A DNA stretch of 15,893 bases, taken from the NCBI GenBank assembly GCA_947505025.1, contig CANNIJ010000030.1:1-15893 (forward strand), read 5' to 3'. Positions 8,980 through 13,880 of this stretch are shown here, one piece after another. The notes under the pieces were generated by a model. It ran no database searches, was not told the DNA's origin, and saw nothing but the letters and a program-made list of their open reading frames with translations. Positions within the stretch are counted from its first letter, which is position 1. The number at the start of each line of letters is the position of its first letter. Source of the DNA: Legionellaceae bacterium (lineage in GTDB: Bacteria; Pseudomonadota; Gammaproteobacteria; Legionellales; Legionellaceae). The translations under genes were made by a program, and so were the position numbers.

Positions 8980-9572
8980 TTGAGCAACGTCCGGATGTGC
9001 GTGCAGCGCAAGCATTATTGCATGCTGCGAGCGCGCAAGTTGGTGTTGCAACTATCAATCGACTGCCAAATGTTACATTGATTGCTAACGGTGGTTATGC
9101 GCCTGTGAGTTTCAATAAAAAAAGCGTACCAGCTATTTTACCTATATTGCCTGCTGGGTCATCATTTTTTTGGGATATTGGGGCAAGTATAACGGGTACT
9201 TTATTTGATGCTGGTGCATTATTACACTCGCAGCGAGCAGCTATGGCAGCTTATGTGGGTGCAGAGGCGCAGTATCAACGTGTGGTCCTGGATGCGGTCC
9301 AGCAAGTAGCGGACACTTTAAGTGTTATTTCTTTAGATGCGGTGGCGTTGAAAATTGCTTTAGATGAGCGTGCTGCAGCTGAACGTGTTTGGAATATAAC
9401 CAAGCAAAAATGGGCCTTGGGTGGATTAAGTTCATTGAATGTTTTAGTTGCAGAACAAAACTATCAACAAGCATGTTTACATGTTATTCAGCAACAAGCC
9501 AATCGGTTTACAGATACCGTATCCTTATTTCAGGCGCTAGGGGGCGGTACAAAAATGGGTTATAATCGATGA
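8931..9572 (+). pseudogene. C-terminal half of a NodT/CusC-type outer-membrane efflux factor
   Basis: Reading the frame of GTG 8946 gives LPVRLPARLVEQRPDVRAAQ followed by LLHAASAQVGVATINRLPN. This is the characteristic mid-protein segment of NodT-family outer-membrane lipoproteins (P-x-x-L-L-x-R-R-P-D-I-R-A-A-E, then A-x-A-x-I-G-V-A-x-A-x-x-F-P). The rest continues normally through FWDIGASITGTLFDAG and KQKWALGGLSSLNVLVAEQN to the stop. About 208 residues remain of the usual 460-480. The signal peptide, lipid Cys and first half are missing, and the frame before 8931 belongs to the pump fragment. No ribosome-binding site is seen at 8946. It is best read as the downstream side of a deletion and not as an expressed gene. 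Confidence 0.87.
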
Positions 9573-9591
9573 TTTTTAGGATTGTTAAAAT

Positions 9592-10251
9592 ATGCATGAA
9601 TTATTAAAGTCACTACCAGGTGGGGTGCATCCACGTGTGACGCAGGGTCTGGCCGGCAATCTTGAGGTGGAGTGGAATTTTCCTTTGCAGGCACGCAAAA
9701 ACTGTCTGGCCTTGATTGGACATCCGCACTCATTACAAGGCGGCACCATGCAAAACAAGGTTGTGACCACATTAGTCAGGCTTTTTTCTGATTTTAATGT
9801 TCCCAGTGTGCGGTTTAATTTTCGCGGCGTTGGCCAGTCTGCGGGCACATACGATGCGGGAGTTGGCGAAAGTGATGATATGTTATTATTGGCCAATGCC
9901 TGGCTTAAAGCACACCCAGATAGTACACTTTTTTTTGCGGGTTTTTCTTTTGGTTCATATGTAGCATATCGTGCAGCCGCACAAATCAAGCATGGATTAC
10001 TTTTAACTGTGGCACCATCGGTACAGCATTATTCATACCAAGAGTTCCAGAGCATGCCATCCCCATGGATTATTGCACATGGTGAACTCGATGAAGTTGT
10101 GCCGGTATCGGCAGTAGTGGAAATGGTTGAATCGTGTGCGCCGAATATACTTTTGGAGCTTTTTGCCAACACTGGACATTTTTTTCATGGCCAGCTGATA
10201 GCTCTTAAAGCTCGCTTGGCACATTCTTTAAGTGAGCAGGGTATACTTTAA
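9592..10251 (+). CDS. Alpha/beta-hydrolase family protein
   Basis: A 219-residue cytoplasmic alpha/beta-hydrolase. GHPHSLQGGTMQNKVV (43-58) is the oxyanion-side H-P-H-P-L-x-G-G-T-M-x-N-K-V-V motif of a well-defined bacterial subfamily, and VRFNFRGVGQSAGTYDAG (73-90) is its next block. The nucleophile elbow is GFSFGS with Ser119. The probable acid is Asp167 in HGELDEVVP and the probable base is His196 in TGHFFHG. The triad is therefore complete, and the enzyme is probably an esterase or acyl hydrolase of unknown substrate. Start ATG 9592 has AGGA 10 bases upstream. Its stop shares one base with the zapE ATG (TAATG), so the two are translationally coupled. Confidence 0.88.
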   Translation: MHELLKSLPGGVHPRVTQGLAGNLEVEWNFPLQARKNCLALIGHPHSLQGGTMQNKVVTTLVRLFSDFNVPSVRFNFRGVGQSAGTYDAGVGESDDMLLLANAWLKAHPDSTLFFAGFSFGSYVAYRAAAQIKHGLLLTVAPSVQHYSYQEFQSMPSPWIIAHGELDEVVPVSAVVEMVESCAPNILLELFANTGHFFHGQLIALKARLAHSLSEQGIL

Positions 10252-11330
10252 TGGATTTGATGGATCAGTATGTTGCGTCGATTCAGCGTGGAGACATCAC
10301 GGATGATCAGCAGCAGCGCGCTATAATTCCGGTATTACAAGCCACGGCAGACTCATTAAGGATTGTGCGGCCATGGTATTTGTTCACTGGGCGAAAACCG
10401 GCCGTCACTGGTGTATATATTTGTGGCCCGGTTGGAGCCGGTAAAACCTATTTAATGGATCTATTGTATAGTTGTGTTGAGATCAAAAAGAAAAAACGCT
10501 TTCACTGGCATCAATTCATGCAATATATCGATGCTCAGCTAAGATTACGCCAAGGGCAACGCGATCCGGTTAAAAGTATTGCTCAAAAAATCTCAAAAAA
10601 TGTAAAGTTGTTATGTTTAGACGAATTTTTGGTGAATGATGTTGCAGATGCGAGTATTTTAGCTTTGCTGTTACAAACTTTATTTGCCCGTGGGGTGGTG
10701 TTAGTGATCACATCTAACACTCAAATAGACGGATTATATGCACATGGGATCCATCGAGATCAGTTTTTACCTGCAATAGCTTTATTAAAGCAGCATTGTA
10801 CTGCCGTATGGTTAAATGATGGTCATGATTATCGACTTGGCCGGGCATCGATTCACCAGAAATATTTATATCCATTAAACTCATCTGTGCAAGCGTCATT
10901 GGTGCAGGAGTTTTTCAAGCTGACACAGCAACAGCAAGCGGCATTTGAGGTTTGTGTGCAAAAAAGATTAATTACGTGTATGGCAGCCAGCAATAATGTA
11001 ATTTGGTTTTCATTTCAAGTTTTATGTAATATTCCTCGTTGCACCAGAGATTACTTGGAGATTGCCGATCGTTATCGTACAGTTTTTTTAAGTGGTGTGC
11101 CAAAATTATCTGCAGACGATACATTACATTTGGTTTTGTTGATGCATTTAGTTGATGTATTTTACGATCGAGGTATTGAGTTGATTATTTCAGCGGAAGT
11201 TCCATTGGAGAGTTTATATGTAGCTGGTCCAATGCTAGATACTTTTCAGCGCACATTAAGTCGATTACAAGAGATGCAAGCAGATGACTTTTTAAAACGT
11301 CGGCTAGCATGGACGGAGCACGGCATATGA
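10251..11330 (+). CDS. zapE: AFG1/ZapE-like ATPase (cell division protein ZapE)
   Basis: A 359-residue AFG1-family AAA-type ATPase (E. coli ZapE about 375). Walker A is GPVGAGKT (59-66), followed by YLMDLLY. RFHWHQFMQYI matches the ZapE R-x-H-F-H-x-F-M block. Walker B is LCLDEF (121-126) followed by the family motif LVNDVADASIL. TSNTQIDGLY is the sensor region, and HRDQFLPAIALLKQHC with DYRL follows. ZapE acts at the divisome and destabilises FtsZ polymers in an ATP-dependent way. It is also linked to low-oxygen and heat growth in E. coli. The start overlaps the hydrolase stop by one base and the stop overlaps the ubiA start (ATGA). Confidence 0.93.
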   Translation: MDLMDQYVASIQRGDITDDQQQRAIIPVLQATADSLRIVRPWYLFTGRKPAVTGVYICGPVGAGKTYLMDLLYSCVEIKKKKRFHWHQFMQYIDAQLRLRQGQRDPVKSIAQKISKNVKLLCLDEFLVNDVADASILALLLQTLFARGVVLVITSNTQIDGLYAHGIHRDQFLPAIALLKQHCTAVWLNDGHDYRLGRASIHQKYLYPLNSSVQASLVQEFFKLTQQQQAAFEVCVQKRLITCMAASNNVIWFSFQVLCNIPRCTRDYLEIADRYRTVFLSGVPKLSADDTLHLVLLMHLVDVFYDRGIELIISAEVPLESLYVAGPMLDTFQRTLSRLQEMQADDFLKRRLAWTEHGI

Positions 11331-12160
11331 ACTTAAGTGCTTACCTACGTTTGATGCGACTAGATAAGCCAGTCGGAATTTGGTTGTTATGGGCACCAAC
11401 AGCCTGGGCCTTGTGGTTATCATCCGCAGGCAGTCCAAAATTGTCGTTAATTATATATTTTTTTGCGGGCACCGTGCTCATGCGATCGTCGGGTTGCGTG
11501 GTCAATGATATTGCTGATCGTGGTGTGGATAAATATGTTCAACGCACCAAGTTACGCCCATTAACTTGCGGCGAAATTACTTTAACTGGGGCTCTGGGTT
11601 GTTTATTCGGACTACTATTCATGTCTGCGTGGATATTAGTTCAATTACCTCGCGGATGTATATTCTATGCGCTCCTGGCCGGGCTGCTCATGGTCATCTA
11701 TCCACTGACAAAAAGGTTCTTTAAAGCACCACAATTAGTTTTGGGACTGGCTTTTTCTGTGAGCATACCCATGGCTTATACTGCGGTTGGTCATGCGTTA
11801 GATGGTCCTGTGTGGTGGTTGTGTGGCTTGAATATCACGTGGATACTAATTTACGACACGGTGTATGCTTTAGTTGATAGAGATGATGATCTACAGTTAG
11901 GCTTGAATTCTACCGCGATTCTGATCCGCGGCCATGAGCAGGTTGTATTGCGTGTTTTAAGCGTTATCCTGCATGGTTTATGGTTGATAGTGGCTGTGAT
12001 AGCGCATTTAAATTGGTGGTTTTATCTGATTTGGATCCTGGGTGCTATATACCTTGTACACCAGGACCGTTTATTAATTTATCCAAATAGCCACAAGTAT
12101 TTTCAGGTATTTAAAAACAATGTCTGGTACGGGCTATTGATGTGGATTGGTTTAATGTAA
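11327..12160 (+). CDS. ubiA: 4-hydroxybenzoate polyprenyltransferase UbiA
   Basis: Integral-membrane prenyltransferase that attaches the polyprenyl tail to 4-hydroxybenzoate in ubiquinone synthesis. It is 277 residues from the ATG at 11327, with about 8-9 hydrophobic helices. The first Asp-rich motif is NDIADRGVDKYVQRT (Asn60, Asp61, Asp64, Asp68). The second is YDTVYALVDRDDD (Asp177, Asp184, Asp188). Both bind the Mg-diphosphate of the prenyl donor. RLMRLDKPVGIWLLWAPTAWAL is the usual N-terminal block. The in-frame ATG at 11309 is possible, but 11327 is preferred because GGAG lies 8 bases upstream, it makes an ATGA overlap with zapE, and it gives the usual family N-terminus. No ubiC is present nearby. 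Confidence 0.95.
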   Translation: MNLSAYLRLMRLDKPVGIWLLWAPTAWALWLSSAGSPKLSLIIYFFAGTVLMRSSGCVVNDIADRGVDKYVQRTKLRPLTCGEITLTGALGCLFGLLFMSAWILVQLPRGCIFYALLAGLLMVIYPLTKRFFKAPQLVLGLAFSVSIPMAYTAVGHALDGPVWWLCGLNITWILIYDTVYALVDRDDDLQLGLNSTAILIRGHEQVVLRVLSVILHGLWLIVAVIAHLNWWFYLIWILGAIYLVHQDRLLIYPNSHKYFQVFKNNVWYGLLMWIGLM

Positions 12161-12176
12161 TTGAGGTTTTTTAATC

Positions 12177-12204
12177 TTGACGTTAAGGAAACACATGATA
12201 TAAT
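12177..12204 (+). promoter_or_regulatory. Strong promoter for the tRNA pair
   Basis: TTGACG (12177-12182) and TATAAT (12199-12204) are separated by 16 bases and followed by a GC-rich discriminator (GCGGC), typical of stable-RNA promoters under growth-rate and stringent control. Transcription would begin near 12211, just before tRNA-Ser. Confidence 0.8.
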
Positions 12205-12219
12205 GCGGCTTAATAAACT

Positions 12220-12309
12220 GGAGAGATGGCCGAGTGGTCGAAGGCGCTCCCCTGCTAAGGGAGTATGGGAGAAATCTCATCGAGGGTTCGAATCCCTCTC
12301 TCTCCGCCA
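12220..12309 (+). tRNA. tRNA-Ser (anticodon GCU)
   Basis: A 90-base class II tRNA including encoded CCA. The acceptor stem GGAGAGA pairs with TCTCTCC, followed by discriminator G and CCA. The anticodon arm is CTCCC-CTGCTAA-GGGAG with anticodon GCT (reads AGC/AGU). A long variable arm follows (TATGGGAGAAATCTCAT), and the T arm is AGGG-TTCGAAT-CCCT. It is separated from the next tRNA by 7 bases and likely processed from one transcript. Confidence 0.97.
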
Positions 12310-12316
12310 TGTTTAT

Positions 12317-12393
12317 GCGCCCGTAGCTCAGTTGGATAGAGTATTTGGCTACGAACCAAAGGGTCGGAGGTTCGAATCCTTCCGGGCGCACCA
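12317..12393 (+). tRNA. tRNA-Arg (anticodon ACG)
   Basis: A 77-base tRNA including CCA. The acceptor stem GCGCCCG pairs with CGGGCGC. The D arm contains AGCTCAGTTGGATAGAG, and the anticodon arm is TTTGG-CTACGAA-CCAAA with anticodon ACG. The T arm is CGGAG/TTCGAAT/CCTTC-like. The ACG wobble A is normally deaminated to inosine by TadA. It is the last conserved gene before the decayed region, so its 3' end is a natural place for island integration. Confidence 0.97.
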
Positions 12394-12536
12394 ATTATCA
12401 AGTACTTACTTAAGTTTTTGAGTAGTCGAAAAAGTGGGTGTAGCAAAAATGCGCTCTTCTGCGCATCTGTAGGTAGTGTAACCCGCGCTGGATCCGGGTT
12501 ATAATGCGACATCTAAATTAAAGTGTCGCATAAATC
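12394..12536 (+). promoter_or_regulatory. Intergenic stretch after the tRNAs with promoter-like box and nested inverted repeats
   Basis: ATGCGC/GCGCAT (12449-12454, 12461-12466) is a 6-bp hairpin without a U tract. TAACCCG/CGGGTTA (12479-12485, 12495-12501) is a 7-bp inverted repeat that ends in a TATAAT box (12500-12505). The only -35 candidate, TGTAAC at 12477, is weak, with a 17-base spacer. ATGCGACA/TGTCGCAT (12504-12511, 12524-12531) is an 8-bp inverted repeat covering the presumed start of transcription. The whole lies directly in front of a short broken reading frame (ATG 12537). No clear rho-independent terminator for the tRNAs is seen. Confidence 0.45.
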
Positions 12537-12800
12537 ATGAGTCAAATCCCCCGGCCTTTGGACATAAAATCGCTTGAAGTTGTCTCGCAACGCATTGATA
12601 CTCTAGAAAATATTGTCTTTGAAGTAAAGAGTAAAAATGACCATAGTACCTGCCACAAGTGAGGTAAACCTGCGACAAATCAGGGCAGGTTCATACCTCA
12701 TTACAACGCTTTATTAGCCCGTTACACCATGATGTCCAGCGGTCGATATAGATTCAGAATCGAATTGGTTATTATTACTGTTTTTGATACAACCTGTTGA
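12537..12800 (+). pseudogene. Zinc-ribbon (transposase-like) N-terminal remnant with an in-frame TGA
   Basis: From ATG 12537 the frame reads 41 residues (MSQIPRPLDIKSLEVVSQRI, then DTLENIVFEVKSKND, then HSTCHK) to TGA at 12660-12662. It stays open after it (GKPATNQGRF...) until TGA at 12798. The TGA sits exactly where the second Cys of a C-x2-C zinc knuckle would be (TCHK-stop-GKP). This resembles the N-terminal zinc ribbon of ISL3-like and related transposases, so a Cys-to-stop change in a decaying gene is the simplest reading. After about residue 60 the translation no longer looks like a protein family I know. A 12-pair hairpin lies immediately after the TGA. Family assignment is tentative, and expression of the 41-residue peptide is possible but unsupported. 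Confidence 0.4.
12661..12699 (+). repeat. Inverted repeat (hairpin) directly after the in-frame TGA
   Basis: GAGGT-A-AACCTGC (12661-12673) pairs with GCAGGTT-CAT-ACCTC (12685-12699). This gives 7 + 5 base pairs with a small internal loop and an 11-base apical loop beginning with G. There is no T tract, so it is not an intrinsic terminator. Confidence 0.55.
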
Positions 12801-12877
12801 GCCAGTGGAGATAATTCATATTAAAACGTTGCCCAACTCATATAATGCTTTAATTAGATGAATTATGCTCCGGCGCC

Positions 12878-12916
12878 GCATCATATTTCCTGTATTTTAC
12901 AAAGTAAATATGATGC
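12878..12916. repeat. Perfect 11-bp inverted repeat (hairpin)
   Basis: GCATCATATTT (12878-12888) and AAATATGATGC (12906-12916) form a perfect 11-bp stem around a 17-base centre that holds a further TGTA/TACA pair. It lies about 80 bases downstream of the minus-strand Cys-rich peptide gene and could mark the 3' end of its mRNA, although neither side has a T tract. The rest of 12801-12996 shows no recognisable gene. Confidence 0.6.
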
Positions 12917-12996
12917 TATTAGGTCTTCCTATGTGTATACGATGGTGTATTACATTCTGTTGGCCACTAGTGGATCATTTTAATTGGCCGCTCACA

Positions 12997-13182
12997 TTAA
13001 GAGTCACATGGTGCGGTATCCAGTGGTGTCACGTCCGAGCAGCACATAGTGCCGCCGAACCCGTCCGGGCACACGTGCATCTGATTATAAGAATTGCATG
13101 TACAGGCGAGAGCTGTGGTTGTTATGGAGGTGCCGAGAAAAATAATTGTCGCGAATCGGCAAAGATAATTGACGTTTAACAT
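12997..13182 (-). CDS. Small secreted cysteine-rich peptide (novel)
   Basis: A 61-residue protein of no family I recognise. Residues 1-26 are a good Sec signal peptide: MLNVNYLCRF, then the hydrophobic ATIIFLGTSITTTALA with an A-L-A signal-peptidase I site. The residues before Cys27 do not form a proper lipobox, so secretion is more likely than lipidation. The mature 35 residues contain six Cys (27, 29, 38, 47, 48, 59) in the pattern C-x-C-x8-C-x8-CC-x10-C. They have no Lys or Arg and four Asp, so the peptide is acidic and probably held by three disulfides. The start at 13182 is fixed by AAAAGG 8 bases upstream, and the frame extends further upstream without meaning. A near-consensus promoter precedes it. 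The gene sits alone among mobile-element scraps and looks intact. It could be a secreted factor or toxin, but function is unknown. Confidence 0.65.
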   Translation of the reverse strand: MLNVNYLCRFATIIFLGTSITTTALACTCNSYNQMHVCPDGFGGTMCCSDVTPLDTAPCDS

Positions 13183-13219
13183 TTTAACATCCTTTTGATT
13201 TTTTGTGAGCATTTTATTG

Positions 13220-13260
13220 TCTATATAGTTATATATAGAGCTAAAATCAATCGTTGTCAA
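13220..13260 (-). promoter_or_regulatory. Near-consensus promoter with palindrome for the Cys-rich peptide gene
   Basis: On the minus strand a perfect -35 box TTGACA (13260-13255) is followed after 17 bases by TATATA (13237-13232). The -10 box lies inside an inverted repeat, CTATATA-TAAC-TATATAG, at about 13221-13238, which could be a regulator site. The predicted leader is about 40 bases and ends in AAAAGG. Confidence 0.75.
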
Positions 13261-13366
13261 TCTTGCATCTAGGGCGCGGTGGGTACTATTATAGTGGGCG
13301 AAGAAATTCAGACAATTAAATTGCAAGGTTAAGATATAATTCTCTCTTCCAGTAAAGGAGATGAGA

Positions 13367-13567
13367 ATGAGCGAGAAGCGTACAAAACACACTCCGGCGG
13401 AGAAGGCCAAAATTGCTTTGGAGGCCATTAAAGGCGAGCTAACATTGGCACTATTACCTGATATATTTGGTGACAAAAACAAACAGGAGACCACGGATCA
13501 TGCCACGCAATTGGCCGGGTTGTACACAGCAAAACTCCTGGGTCAGGGCTTGCCCTTTGCCTGTTAG
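13367..13567 (+). pseudogene. IS3-family transposase OrfA remnant with internal deletion
   Basis: MSEKRTKHTPAEKAKIALEA followed by IKGELTLA is the N-terminal helix-turn-helix region of an IS3-family (IS2/IS51/IS150-like) OrfA. Intact relatives continue with the second helix-turn-helix part (about Q-I-x-x-K-Y-x-V-H-x-x-Q-I-x-x-W-K). Here TLA at 13450 jumps straight to LLPDIFGDKNKQET, which belongs after that part. About 25-30 codons are therefore missing in frame, removing the core of DNA recognition. After ATQLAG the sequence again leaves the family and stops at 13567. No OrfB or recognisable terminal repeats remain. The ATG at 13367 has AAGGAG about 8 bases upstream and a TATAAT at 13335-13340, so a short peptide could be made. 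Confidence 0.75.
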
Positions 13568-13601
13568 TAAATCTGCAACTTGATCATCAAAATAAATTAG
13601 T

Positions 13602-13715
13602 TTAGTGTGCAGTTATAAATTGAAAACTGTAGCAAGAACATATGTCCAGATCTTTAAGGATTTCATATGTGCTTGCCCGAGCATAACCAATAAATTTTTG
13701 TGATGTTGTTTGCAT
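13602..13715 (-). pseudogene. Serine recombinase/resolvase N-terminal scrap
   Basis: From ATG 13715 the minus strand reads MQTTSQKFIGYARASTYEIL... for 37 residues. K-F-I-G-Y-A-R-x-S-T is the N-terminus of serine recombinases (resolvase/invertase family and IS607-like TnpA), with the catalytic Ser at residue 15. The family continues Q-N-L-D-x-Q, but here similarity is lost after about STYE, and the frame stops at 13602. There is no convincing ribosome-binding site. The scrap overlaps an imperfect hairpin. The identification rests on about 10 residues and is therefore moderate. Confidence 0.5.
13632..13676. repeat. Imperfect 13-bp inverted repeat
   Basis: GCAAGAACATATG (13632-13644) and CATATGTGCTTGC (13664-13676) pair over 13 positions with one mismatch, around a 19-base loop. 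It lies within the serine-recombinase scrap, downstream of the IS3 orfA remnant. Confidence 0.6.
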
Positions 13716-13805
13716 AATTTATTTTTCGTGGGGATTACCGGTTCATCTTTCTTGATTATCATATCTTGAGAAACGGTGGTTTGTTGAGACTGAATTTTTT
13801 GTAAA

Positions 13806-13875
13806 TCTAATTAGACCGAATTAGACAGCATATGTCTAATTAGATTATAATCATCTAAATAAGTCTAATCATTAG
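13806..13875 (+). promoter_or_regulatory. Promoter and operator array (TCTAAT/ATTAGA repeats) of the ATPase gene
   Basis: Two copies of the perfect palindrome TCTAATTAGA (13806-13815, 13835-13844) start 29 bases apart. ATTAGACA (13820-13827) with TGTCTAAT (13833-13840) forms an 8-bp inverted repeat around 5 bases. CTAATCATTAG (13865-13875) is a third palindrome. A TATAAT box (13846-13851) directly follows the second copy, and AGACAG or TTAGAC (13821-13828) is a -35 candidate at 17-19 bases. The repeats therefore cover the -35, the -10 and the ribosome-binding site (AGGA, 3 bases before ATG 13881). This points to dense repression. Confidence 0.7.
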
Positions 13876-13880
13876 GAATA

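Noticed and set aside
9560..9989. Two minus-strand frames opposite the hydrolase gene
   Set aside because: They are shadows of a clear hydrolase with a complete catalytic triad.
12152..12512. Three open frames of 80-86 codons over the tRNA genes on both strands
   Set aside because: They are translations of tRNA-Ser and tRNA-Arg sequence. The typical phrases (GFEPPTLW, RRFESFRAH) are well-known artefacts.
12661..12699. Hairpin considered as an intrinsic terminator
   Set aside because: No T tract follows on either strand.
12865..13179. Plus-strand frame of 104 codons
   Set aside because: It runs antisense across the Cys-rich peptide gene and the 11-bp hairpin, has no ribosome-binding site and shows no protein-like pattern.
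13183..13494. N-terminal extension of the Cys-rich peptide frame to 165 codons
   Set aside because: The extension crosses the promoter and runs antisense to the IS3 orfA remnant. The signal peptide and Shine-Dalgarno fix the start at 13182.
13616..13762. Second minus-strand frame (MIIKKDEPVIPTKNK..., 49 codons) overlapping the serine-recombinase scrap
   Set aside because: No ribosome-binding site and no family resemblance, whereas the overlapping frame contains the FIGYARAST motif.
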